A stretch of 7,371 nt of DNA, from contig JAISPE010000251.1 of NCBI GenBank assembly GCA_031275145.1, positions 1-7,371 on the forward strand. Reading direction: 5' to 3'. The position numbers were made by a program, and so were the translations under genes. Source of the stretch: Prevotellaceae bacterium. GTDB taxonomy: Bacteria; Bacteroidota; Bacteroidia; Bacteroidales; UBA932. Shown here in pieces: positions 1-5,952 of this stretch (the stretch's first letter is position 1; each line of letters opens with the position of its first letter). Under the pieces are notes generated by a model. That model had not been told where the DNA came from. It ran no database searches and saw nothing but the letters and a program-made list of their open reading frames with translations.

Positions 1-144
1 GAATCTCTGCTCGAAACCGGCTGCTTTAAACCCGAAGACCTGATTGTCATTATCGGAGGAAGTTTCGGCCCCTCGGAAGGAGCATCGTTTATAGAAGTGA
101 GCTCCGCAAAAACCGTCAGACAGGAAACGTCATCGGACGATTAA
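1..144 (+). CDS. pyk: Pyruvate kinase, C-terminal end (partial)
   Basis: This is the last 47 codons of a gene that begins before the window; frame 1 is open from base 1 to the TAA at 142-144. The fragment contains LIVIIGGSFGPSEGASFIEV, which resembles the end of the pyruvate kinase C-terminal (allosteric) domain, where a DLVVIxGG strand is followed by a glycine-rich turn and a terminal strand. Pyruvate kinase converts phosphoenolpyruvate and ADP to pyruvate and ATP, the last step of glycolysis, in the cytosol. The tail after that strand (SSAKTVRQETSSDD) is polar and short. The catalytic barrel lies outside the window, so the assignment rests on this short stretch alone. The gene converges on yjbQ, with a large foldback between them. 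A weak 5-bp hairpin (AACGG/CCGTT, 143-156) overlaps the stop codon but is not a convincing terminator. Confidence 0.7.
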   Translation, partial: ESLLETGCFKPEDLIVIIGGSFGPSEGASFIEVSSAKTVRQETSSDD

Positions 145-301
145 CGGTTTGCCGTTTGATACCGCAATTTTTTACCGTTCGTACCGTGTGACGACGCTTG
201 CCGGAAGAGTTTTTTACCGCTTGTTTATTTTTTACCACAAAGGCGCAAAGGGCACAAAGATTTCACAAAGGAGTCTTCAATAAATAAAGGTATCAATTAT
301 G

Positions 302-439
302 GCATCCCGTTAGGGATGCATCGCTCGGTAGAACAGTCAATACCTCCTGTCCTGCATCCCATTAGGGATGCATCCCTAACGGGATGCAAAACAGGATGGT
401 ATGGGTTTTCTACCGAGCGATGCATCCCTAACGGGATGC
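302..439. repeat. Core of four 18-bp palindromes (REP-like)
   Basis: Four copies of GCATCCCgttaGGGATGC (7-bp arms, 4-nt loop) occur at 302-319, 354-371, 370-387 and 422-439. The first carries GTTA between the arms and the second ATTA; the last two are in the opposite orientation (TAAC). The two central copies share the bases GC at 370-371 and make a back-to-back pair. The outer copies are each followed, going inward, by TCGCTCGGTAGAA or its complement (321-333 and 408-420). Each copy can form its own small hairpin, or the whole core can form one long stem. A fifth solo copy lies at 3545, so this is a dispersed family. It resembles REP-type palindromes in size and intergenic position, but I cannot tie it to a named family. 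Confidence 0.85.
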
Positions 440-505
440 TTTTTGCCATTGATGAGATGCCGGAAAATAAAATCAATAATTAATACCTTTATTTATTGAA
501 CGCTC

Positions 506-573
506 CAAAGACACAATGGACACAAAGGTTGCACAAAGAGCTTTGTGTAATCTTTGTGCCCATTGTGCCCTTG
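506..573. repeat. CACAAAGG-type self-complementary repeat
   Basis: CAAAGACACAATGGACACAAAGG...GCACAAAG on the left half pairs imperfectly with CTTTGTGTAATCTTTGTGCCC...TTG on the right half, with the turn near AG at 539-540. A related single arm, ACCACAAAGGCGCAAAGG..CACAAAG, lies at 234-270 on the other side of the palindrome core. This is the part of the foldback that is duplicated on one side only. Confidence 0.7.
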
Positions 574-637
574 TGGTAAAAATAAACTGGGAAGTAAAAA
601 AGAAGAAAAACTGTGGTAAAAATGCGACAGTTGAGTT

Positions 638-659
638 TGCCTTGTTCCTGCCTTGTTCC
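638..659. repeat. Tandem 11-bp direct repeat
   Basis: Two perfect adjacent copies of TGCCTTGTTCC lie just downstream of the yjbQ stop codon on its strand. They lie outside the foldback, in non-coding sequence, and have no evident function. Confidence 0.8.
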
Positions 660-710
660 TCCTATATGCTCTTTTTGTCTTTGATCAACGGTAAGCCGGA
701 TACGTCATGA

Positions 711-1127
711 TTATTCTCCGATAATTTTCACGAGCGCTCTTTTTCTGCGTTTTCCGTCAAATTCGCCGTAGAATATCTGTTCCCACGGTCCGAAATCCAG
801 CTTGCCGTTTGTGACAGCAATTACGACTTCGCGTCCCATGACCGAGCGTTTCAGATGAGCGTCGGCATTATCCTCGAAAGTATTGTGTTGATAGTGATTA
901 TACGGTTTTTCCGGCGCAAGTTTCTCCAGCCAGACGTCCATGTCATGATGCAGTCCCGATTCGTCGTCGTTGATAAACACGCTTGCTGTGATGTGCATAG
1001 CATTGACAAGGATCAGGCCTTCTTTTATTCCGCTTTCCATGAGGCAGGCTTCCACCTCCGGCGTGATATTGATAAATTCCCGTCGCGAGGTCGTATTAAA
1101 CCATAATTCTTTTCTGTATGTTTTCAT
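711..1127 (-). CDS. yjbQ: YjbQ/UPF0047 family protein (secondary thiamine-phosphate synthase-like)
   Basis: A complete 138-residue protein, the usual length for the YjbQ (UPF0047) family of small soluble trimeric beta-sandwich proteins. Family landmarks are present: GLILVNAMHITASVFIND (37-54) with His45 and the acidic NDDE (53-56); NADAHLKRSVMG (87-98) with His91; NGKLDFGPWEQIFYGEFDG (107-125); and a basic KRRKR tail motif (126-130). The usual GTWQxI is here GPWEQI (113-118), a variant within the family's range. E. coli YjbQ can supply weak thiamine phosphate synthase activity, which gave the family its name, but the physiological role is not settled. Nothing here links the gene to thiamine. 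The ATG at 1125-1127 is the first good start and lies 17 nt after the aconitase stop, so the two genes probably share a transcript. The assignment to family is firm; the function is not. Confidence 0.9.
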   Translation of the reverse strand: MKTYRKELWFNTTSRREFINITPEVEACLMESGIKEGLILVNAMHITASVFINDDESGLHHDMDVWLEKLAPEKPYNHYQHNTFEDNADAHLKRSVMGREVVIAVTNGKLDFGPWEQIFYGEFDGKRRKRALVKIIGE

Positions 1128-1129
1128 TA

Positions 1130-1141
1130 TTAAACGTTTAA
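1130..1141. repeat. 12-bp perfect palindrome between acn and yjbQ
   Basis: TTAAACGTTTAA fills most of the 17-nt gap between the acn stop and the yjbQ start. It is symmetric, but A/T-rich and without a T run, so it is not a terminator. It may be chance in A/T-rich sequence. Confidence 0.5.
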
Positions 1142-1144
1142 ATT

Positions 1145-3400
1145 TTATTCTACGGCATTCAGCGCGCTTCCGGCCCTATACCACTTTATTTGCAGAGCGT
1201 TGTAAGTATGATTTACGTTAAACGGTTCATCTGTTCCGTCGGCATGGTGAAGGGTAACGGTCAGAGGCTCTCCCTGTTTGAAATTGACGGTATCGACGGA
1301 GATATAATCATCTTCCCTGATTTTGTCGTAATCGTTTTTATCGGCAAAAGTGAGGGCAAGCATACCCTGTTTTTTTAGATTCGTTTCGTGAATACGGGCA
1401 AAGCTTTTAGCCAGTATCACCTTGACGTTCAGAAAACGGGGCTCCATAGCGGCATGTTCGCGGGATGAGCCTTCGCCATAATTTTCCTCTGCCACTACAA
1501 CAGATGATATCTGTCCTGCCTTATACTGTTTTGCCACAGCCGAAACCGCCTCGTAAGTACCGGTACATCTGTTGAGTACCGAATTGGTTTCTCCGTTGAA
1601 GGCGTTCACTGCTCCCATCAGCATATTGCCGGAAATGTTTTCCAGATGTCCGCGAAACCGTAACCATGCGCCGGCCATAGATATATGGTCGGTAGTACAT
1701 TTTCCTTTAACTTTTATAAGTAAGATCATTTTTTGCAGGCTGTTATCGTCTGCCGGAGGAAAAGGTTGCAGCAATTGCAGGCGTTCCGACCGAGGATCGA
1801 TCAACACTTCTTCGCTGCCTGTTCCGGCGGGAGCGACGTATCCGTTATCTTCCACCCCGAATCCTTTGGGAGGAAAAATCTCGCCGTAAGGCTCTTTCAG
1901 CATTACTTCCCTGCCGTCTGCCGTTTTAAGTTTGTCTGTAAGCGGATTAAAACGCAAATCACCGGCAATTGTCAGGGCGATTGTCAGTTCCGGCGAAGCG
2001 ACAAAAGCGTGTGTATTCGGATTTCCGTCTGCACGTTTGGCAAAATTACGGTTGAACGAAGTCACGATTGAGTTTCTGCGCGTATTGTCCTCATCGCTGT
2101 TGATGTGGCGTTTCCATTGTCCGATACAGGGACCGCAGGCGTTGGCCATAATCACAGCGCCCATTTTCTCGAAATCGGCAATCAGACCGTCGCGTTCGGC
2201 GGTATAGCGGATCTGCTCCGAGCCGGGGTTGATAATCAGCGGGGCAGCAACTGCAATACTGTCGTCAACAGCCTGACGTGCAACAGACGCCGCCCTGCTT
2301 AAATCCTGATACGACGAGTTGGTGCATGAGCCGATTAATCCCGCTTCCATTTTGTACGGATAGTTATTTTCAGTCACTTTGGCGGCAAATTCCGATATCG
2401 GAACAGCGGCGTCGGGCGTAAAAGGACCGTTGATATACGGCTGCAAAGATGCAAGGTCGATTTCGATAATCCGGTCGTAATACTTTGAGGGCATTGATAC
2501 TGCCTCCGGATCGGCCTGCAAATACGGAGCAATGTCCTCGGCCATGCGGGCGACTTCTTCACGTCCCGTCTGACGCAGATATTCTGCAATATTTTCATCG
2601 AAAGGGAATATCGAAGTTGTAGCGCCGATTTCAGCGCCCATATTGCAGACGGTTGCTTTTCCGGTAGCCGAAAGCGAAGATGTTCCTTCCCCGAAATATT
2701 CGATAACAGAATTAGTTGCACCTTTTACAGTGAGTATTCCCGCGAGTTTAAGGATAATATCTTTGGGTGTAGCCCATCCGTTAAGCTGTCCGGTAAGTTT
2801 CACGCCTGTCAGTTTCGGCATTTTCAATTCCCATTCCATTCCGCTCATAACGTCTACAGCATCAGCGCCGCCCACGCCAACAGCAATCATTCCGAGTCCG
2901 CCGGCATTCGGAGTATGAGAATCCGTGCCGATCATCATTCCGCCCGGAAATGCATAGTTTTCCAGAACAACCTGATGTATAATACCCGCGCCGGGTTTCC
3001 AGAATCCTATACCGTATTTGTTCGATACTGTTTTCAGAAAATCATACACTTCTCTGTTATTGACGGTAGCTGTTGCAATATCGTCCTGAGCGCCACGGTT
3101 TGCCTGTATCAGGTGGTCGCAGTGAACGGTTGCCGGTACGGCGGATTTTTTACGTCCGGCGTTCATAAACTGCAATAAAGCCATTTGCGCCGTGGCATCC
3201 TGCATGGCAACCCTGTCGGGACGAAAATTTACGTAATCTTCTCCTCTTTTATAGATTTTCAACTGTTTAACATCGTACAGATGTGCGTATAAAATCTTTT
3301 CGGATAACGTAAGCGGACGGGTAATATGTTTCCGCACATTATCGACTTTACCTGTATAATTCAGGTAAAAATTCTTTATTATTTCAATATCATAAACCAT
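1145..3400 (-). CDS. acn: Aconitate hydratase (mitochondrial-type, [4Fe-4S])
   Basis: A full-length 751-residue aconitase, which interconverts citrate and isocitrate via cis-aconitate in the cytosol. In Bacteroidales it feeds the oxidative branch from citrate to 2-oxoglutarate and hence glutamate. The cluster ligands are visible: Cys359 in GLIGSCTNSS and Cys422/Cys425 in ANACGPCIGQW, with the same spacing as mammalian mitochondrial aconitase (63 and 3 residues). Substrate and catalytic residues match the family: Asp95-His96 (HCDHLIQA), Glu257 (GAEIGATTSIFP), and the swivel-domain loop YGEGSSREHA (641-650) with catalytic Ser645 and Arg647. Order: domains 1-3 at about 30-470, a linker, then the mobile domain 4 at about 550-730. 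This is the eukaryote-mitochondrial-like subfamily, distinct from the longer AcnA and from AcnB. The ATG at 3398-3400 is preceded on the coding strand by A/T-rich sequence without a Shine-Dalgarno site. No citrate synthase or isocitrate dehydrogenase gene adjoins it; yjbQ follows after 17 nt. Confidence 0.97.
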   Translation of the reverse strand: MVYDIEIIKNFYLNYTGKVDNVRKHITRPLTLSEKILYAHLYDVKQLKIYKRGEDYVNFRPDRVAMQDATAQMALLQFMNAGRKKSAVPATVHCDHLIQANRGAQDDIATATVNNREVYDFLKTVSNKYGIGFWKPGAGIIHQVVLENYAFPGGMMIGTDSHTPNAGGLGMIAVGVGGADAVDVMSGMEWELKMPKLTGVKLTGQLNGWATPKDIILKLAGILTVKGATNSVIEYFGEGTSSLSATGKATVCNMGAEIGATTSIFPFDENIAEYLRQTGREEVARMAEDIAPYLQADPEAVSMPSKYYDRIIEIDLASLQPYINGPFTPDAAVPISEFAAKVTENNYPYKMEAGLIGSCTNSSYQDLSRAASVARQAVDDSIAVAAPLIINPGSEQIRYTAERDGLIADFEKMGAVIMANACGPCIGQWKRHINSDEDNTRRNSIVTSFNRNFAKRADGNPNTHAFVASPELTIALTIAGDLRFNPLTDKLKTADGREVMLKEPYGEIFPPKGFGVEDNGYVAPAGTGSEEVLIDPRSERLQLLQPFPPADDNSLQKMILLIKVKGKCTTDHISMAGAWLRFRGHLENISGNMLMGAVNAFNGETNSVLNRCTGTYEAVSAVAKQYKAGQISSVVVAEENYGEGSSREHAAMEPRFLNVKVILAKSFARIHETNLKKQGMLALTFADKNDYDKIREDDYISVDTVNFKQGEPLTVTLHHADGTDEPFNVNHTYNALQIKWYRAGSALNAVE

Positions 3401-3442
3401 TTACAAAACAAAAACAAGTGTTATAAATTAAGGTTTTTTTGA

Positions 3443-3492
3443 CAGAATTAACATAATTTGCAGAATTAACAGATTTGTAAATTATGTTAATT
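3443..3492. promoter_or_regulatory. 14-bp inverted repeat and tandem 11-mers upstream of acn
   Basis: AATTAACATAATTT (3446-3459) and its exact complement AAATTATGTTAATT (3479-3492) flank a 19-nt spacer. An 11-bp direct repeat, CAGAATTAACA, occurs at 3443-3453 and 3461-3471. The block lies 46-92 bp upstream of the acn start codon, where an operator or promoter could sit. I could not find a clean TAnnTTTG -7 element for acn nearby. It may be a regulator-binding site, or simply A/T-rich repetitive spacer. Confidence 0.4.
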
Positions 3493-3544
3493 ATGGCGTT
3501 GTCTGGAAATAAACTATCCAAATATGTCATCAATTTAAGGGACT

Positions 3545-3568
3545 GCATCCCGTTAGGGATGCTTCGCT
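3545..3568. repeat. Solo copy of the 18-bp REP-like palindrome
   Basis: GCATCCCGTTAGGGATGC at 3545-3562 is identical to the copy at 302-319. The next six bases (TTCGCT) match the flank of that copy (ATCGCT) with one change, so 23 of 24 positions agree. After that the flanks diverge. This shows that the palindrome family is dispersed in the genome. Confidence 0.85.
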
Positions 3569-3625
3569 TTCATAGAAATAAAATGTAAAGATCATTATGA
3601 TAGCATCAATTATTCCTTTTTTGTC

Positions 3626-3695
3626 GTATACCGTAAGTCCCGCATGTCCCCATAAGCTTTAGCTTACTACCCTGCGGGACTTGCTGTACGTGGCT
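3626..3695. repeat. Second foldback: AAGTCCCGCA / TGCGGGACTT stem with inner hairpin
   Basis: AAGTCCCGCA (3635-3644) pairs exactly with TGCGGGACTT (3673-3682); an imperfect extension runs outward through TAC/GTA. Nested inside is a second perfect stem, TAAGCT-TT-AGCTTA (3653-3666). There is no T run on either side and no reading frame. Its sequence is unrelated to the 18-bp palindrome family apart from general design. It could be a terminator-like or REP-like element, or the trace of a small structured RNA. Confidence 0.65.
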
Positions 3696-3849
3696 GGAAA
3701 AAGTTCTATGGTTTTTTGAATTAAAATTTTTAATGGGGGTCCTCATTTGGTTTGTTGTATATGGATTAGCATCGCATTTTCTACTGTCGAGAAATATTGT
3801 ACAGTTACAACAATCCTTTCACAATATCACGATAAAATTAATAATTAAT

Positions 3850-4045
3850 AACTGTTCAGATGTCGACGTTTTAAACCTCCCGCCAGAGCCGTCTTCTGCA
3901 AGTTGACACCTTCGACAGGGGAACAAATTCACATGGAAGTGTTTTCACCACATTCTTCACCGACGCTACGTCGAGCGAAACGGAACGACAACACGTCGCG
4001 CATTGTTCCCCGCACTAAATGTTTCGTTTATTTCCTTACGTTGAG
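3850..4045. other. G+C-richer non-coding block downstream of tRNA-Trp
   Basis: This stretch is visibly richer in G+C than the A/T-rich DNA on its left (3690-3850), yet no frame gives a recognisable protein. The one open frame here reads TTG-initiated through the antisense of tRNA-Trp and is not believable. A 9-bp inverted repeat, GGGGAACAA (3918-3926) and TTGTTCCCC (4003-4011), brackets most of it. It is where secE would be expected after tRNA-Trp; I do not see SecE-like sequence on the minus strand. It may be a decayed gene or foreign insert; the origin is unknown. Confidence 0.4.
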
Positions 4046-4116
4046 CAGGGGTGGAGAGATTCGAACTCCCATCAACGGTTTTGGAGACCGCTATTCTGCC
4101 CTTGAACTACACCCCT
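4046..4116 (-). tRNA. tRNA-Trp (CCA)
   Basis: A 71-nt cloverleaf reads on the minus strand. The acceptor AGGGGTG pairs with CACCCCT, and the discriminator is G, as usual for bacterial tRNA-Trp. The anticodon arm is GCGGT-CTCCAAA-ACCGT, giving anticodon CCA. The T arm is GGGAG-TTCGAAT-CTCTC. No CCA tail is encoded (the sequence continues CTC). The 5' end directly abuts the T run of a terminator-like hairpin following tuf, so it is probably transcribed by read-through from the tuf operon and then processed. Confidence 0.96.
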
Positions 4117-4162
4117 AAAAAAGAGTTGGCCTTATTATGTTGAGTAAATAACAGACCAACTC
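4117..4162 (-). terminator. Intrinsic terminator/attenuator between tuf and tRNA-Trp
   Basis: On the minus strand GAGTTGG (4162-4156) pairs with CCAACTC (4129-4123), with partial inner pairing (TTATT/AATAA), followed at once by six T residues (4122-4117). This has the form of a Rho-independent terminator 16 nt after the tuf stop. The T run ends exactly at the first base of tRNA-Trp, so termination must be partial, or the structure serves as a processing signal. On the plus strand the hairpin is followed by A residues, so it is one-directional. Confidence 0.7.
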
Positions 4163-4178
4163 AAAAAAAAGAGAGAAA

Positions 4179-5369
4179 TTATTCGATTATCTCTGTAATC
4201 TGTCCAGCGCCGACTGTACGTCCGCCTTCGCGTATTGCGAAGCGCAGATTTAAGTTCAAGGCAACGGGATAGATCAGAGTAACTGTAATAGTAACGTTAT
4301 CGCCCGGCATAACCATGTCTACTCCTTCCGGCAATTCCACTTCACCTGTAATGTCAAGTGTACGCAGGTAGAATTGAGGGCGATACTTATTGTGGAACGG
4401 TGTATGACGTCCGCCTTCTTCCTTCTTCAGTACATAAATTTCCGCTTTGAATTTAGTATGGGGAGTGATAGTATTGGGACGTGCAATCACTTGTCCACGT
4501 TTGATTTCCTTCTTGTCGATACCGCGGAGTAACAGACCGACATTATCACCGGCTTCTCCCTGGTCAAGAAGTTTACGGAACATCTCGACGCCTGTAACCA
4601 CCGATTTTCTGGGTTTTTCGCCTAAACCAATGATTTCAACTTCTTCCTGAATCTTGATGATACCTGTTTCGATACGTCCTGTAGCAACTGTTCCGCGACC
4701 TGTGATAGAGAATACGTCTTCTACAGGCATAAGGAACGGTTTTTCGTTCTCACGCGGAGGAATAGGAATATATTCATCGACTGCATCCATCAGTTCGATT
4801 ACTTTTTCTTCCCATTCGGGTTTGCCCTCCAAAGCGCCCAGTGCAGAGCCTCTGATAATGGGAGCGTTATCACCGTCAAACTGATAGAAGTTCAAGAGTT
4901 CACGCAGTTCCATTTCAACCAGTTCCAGCATTTCAGGGTCATCAACCGCATCAACCTTGTTCATGAAAACAACGATACGGGGAACGTTTACCTGACGTGC
5001 TAACAGAATATGTTCGCGGGTCTGGGGCATAGGGCCGTCGGTAGCGGCGCAGACTAAAATCGCGCCATCCATTTGAGCTGCACCTGTAACCATGTTCTTA
5101 ACATAGTCGGCGTGACCGGGGCAGTCTACGTGAGCATAGTGACGTTTCGCTGTCTGATACTCAACGTGAGCAGTGTTAATAGTTATACCTCTTTCTTTTT
5201 CTTCCGGTGCATTGTCGATAGAATCGAAACTGCGGATTTCGGAACTGTAGCCTTTCTTAGCTAAAACAGAGGTAATAGCGGCAGTAAGGGTTGTCTTTCC
5301 ATGGTCAACGTGACCGATGGTACCAATATTTACGTGCGGCTTGGACCTGTCAAATTTTTCTTTTGCCAT
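4179..5369 (-). CDS. tuf: Translation elongation factor Tu
   Basis: A complete 396-residue EF-Tu, the GTPase that carries aminoacyl-tRNA to the ribosomal A site. The GTP-binding motifs are all present: P-loop GHVDHGKT (19-26), switch I RGITI (60-64, Thr63), DCPGH (82-86, with catalytic His86), NKVD (137-140) and SAL (175-177). Domain 2 follows with FSITGRGTVATGRIE, and domain 3 ends in RFAIREGGRTVGAGQITEI, normal for the family. Insertions such as GGRHTPFHNKYRPQFY are the Bacteroidota form. It lies within a minus-strand operon, 109 nt after tRNA-Thr(GGU), with a terminator and tRNA-Trp after it. The ATG at 5367-5369 has no Shine-Dalgarno site, as is usual in this phylum; its 5' flank is A/T-rich. 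Nothing is odd in the protein. Confidence 0.99.
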   Translation of the reverse strand: MAKEKFDRSKPHVNIGTIGHVDHGKTTLTAAITSVLAKKGYSSEIRSFDSIDNAPEEKERGITINTAHVEYQTAKRHYAHVDCPGHADYVKNMVTGAAQMDGAILVCAATDGPMPQTREHILLARQVNVPRIVVFMNKVDAVDDPEMLELVEMELRELLNFYQFDGDNAPIIRGSALGALEGKPEWEEKVIELMDAVDEYIPIPPRENEKPFLMPVEDVFSITGRGTVATGRIETGIIKIQEEVEIIGLGEKPRKSVVTGVEMFRKLLDQGEAGDNVGLLLRGIDKKEIKRGQVIARPNTITPHTKFKAEIYVLKKEEGGRHTPFHNKYRPQFYLRTLDITGEVELPEGVDMVMPGDNVTITVTLIYPVALNLNLRFAIREGGRTVGAGQITEIIE

Positions 5370-5383
5370 AATTATGAATTATC

Positions 5384-5395
5384 TTTAACGTTAAA
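5384..5395. repeat. 12-bp perfect palindrome in the tuf leader
   Basis: TTTAACGTTAAA lies 14 bp upstream of the tuf start codon. It is perfectly symmetric but A/T-rich. It could be a weak leader structure or chance; no regulator is implied. Confidence 0.4.
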
Positions 5396-5478
5396 AATTA
5401 TTTATCCTTATACTTTTTAATCCTTTACTTTTTAAAATTTCCTTTTCAATTTCAATTTTAAATCCTAAAATTTCGAAG

Positions 5479-5550
<72 letters not shown>

Positions 5551-5632
5551 ATTTTCCCGCGATAAAAGCGCCAAACTTCAAAACGTCTTTTTCAGAATGT
5601 CACTTTCAGACTCTTTCCTTTTCACAGAACAG

Positions 5633-5705
5633 AGCGGAAAACGAGGTTCGAACTCGCGACCCTCAGCTTGGAAGGCTGATGCTCTACCAACTGAGCTACT
5701 TCCGC
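5633..5705 (-). tRNA. tRNA-Gly (TCC)
   Basis: A 73-nt cloverleaf: acceptor GCGGAAG with TTTCCGC (one G-U), anticodon arm TCAGC-CTTCCAA-GCTGA giving anticodon TCC (Gly, GGA/GGG), and T arm GCGAG-TTCGAAC-CTCGT. The discriminator is T and no CCA is encoded. It lies 13 nt after tRNA-Tyr and 82 nt before tRNA-Thr(GGT) in the same transcript. Confidence 0.96.
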
Positions 5706-5718
5706 ATATCTAAATTCG

Positions 5719-5801
5719 TGGGGAGAGCAGGATTCGAACCTACGAAGTCGTACGACAGCAGATTTACAGTCTGCCCCAGTTGGCCACTTTGGTATCTCCC
5801 C
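5719..5801 (-). tRNA. tRNA-Tyr (GTA)
   Basis: An 83-nt class II tRNA with a long variable arm (GTCGTACGACTTCG region). The acceptor GGGGAGA pairs perfectly with TCTCCCC, and the discriminator is A. The anticodon arm GCAGA-CTGTAAA-TCTGC gives GTA (tyrosine). The T loop is TTCGAAT. Two further G residues precede the mature 5' end. It lies 13 nt after tRNA-Thr(TGT). Confidence 0.96.
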
Positions 5802-5814
5802 CCGAGGATTAACG

Positions 5815-5888
5815 AGCCGATAGAGGGATTCGAACCCCCGACCAGCTGATTACAAATCAGCTGCTCTGACCAACTGAGCTACATCGGC
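5815..5888 (-). tRNA. tRNA-Thr (TGT)
   Basis: A 74-nt cloverleaf: acceptor GCCGATG with TATCGGC (one G-U), anticodon arm GCTGA-TTTGTAA-TCAGC giving TGT (threonine, ACA/ACG), and T arm GGGGG-TTCGAAT-CCCTC. The discriminator is T and no CCA is encoded. It is the first gene of the tRNA-tuf operon, about 60 nt after the predicted transcription start. Confidence 0.96.
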
Positions 5889-5952
5889 ATTAATCTCTTT
5901 TCATTCGTTCAATGAACATGCTCATGACCTGTTTTGGGTACAAAAGCGGGCG

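Larger units (their letters stand above)
168..623. repeat. Composite nested foldback (long imperfect inverted repeat)
   Basis: This non-coding block between two convergent genes folds back on itself in layers. The innermost layer, 302-439, is symmetric about 370.5: 302-333 is the exact reverse complement of 408-439 (32 bp), and 354-387 is the centre. The next layer is an exact 18-bp pair, TTCAATAAATAAAGGTAT at 276-293 and its complement at 483-500, extending to GGAG/CTCC with two mismatches. The outer layer is a TTTTTACCACAA...CACAAAG arm at 226-270 pairing with about 541-584. The motif TTTTTTACC at 168, 210 and 228 is echoed on the other side by GGTAAAAAT at 575 and 615. The right side is longer because it carries an extra self-complementary stretch (about 506-573). 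No open reading frame in it is credible. I recognise no transposase and see no clear target-site duplication. It may act as a two-way transcription barrier, but that is inference. Confidence 0.85.

Noticed and set aside
143..173. Intrinsic terminator of pyk (AACGG/CCGTT hairpin, then TTTTTT at 168)
   Set aside because: The stem is only 5 bp, overlaps the stop codon, and the T run is 11 nt away; too weak to call.
302..439. CRISPR array
   Set aside because: The repeated 18-mers are in both orientations, overlap, and lack regular spacers; no cas gene is present.
276..500. Miniature inverted-repeat transposable element with 18-bp ends
   Set aside because: The terminal repeats are exact, but the flanks continue as inverted repeat (GGAG/CTCC) rather than as a direct target-site duplication, so a simple insertion is not supported.
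516..710. 64-residue plus-strand open frame
   Set aside because: It runs through the CACAAAGG repeat and the tandem 11-mer, is low in complexity and Cys-rich, and has no recognisable domain; it ends against the yjbQ stop. Probably non-coding.
2374..2721. 115-residue minus-strand frame inside acn, and several plus-strand frames opposite acn and tuf
   Set aside because: They overlap strongly conserved coding sequence in another frame and show no domain of their own.
3903..4118. 71-residue plus-strand frame
   Set aside because: It starts at a TTG and its last third is the antisense of tRNA-Trp, so it is not a real gene.
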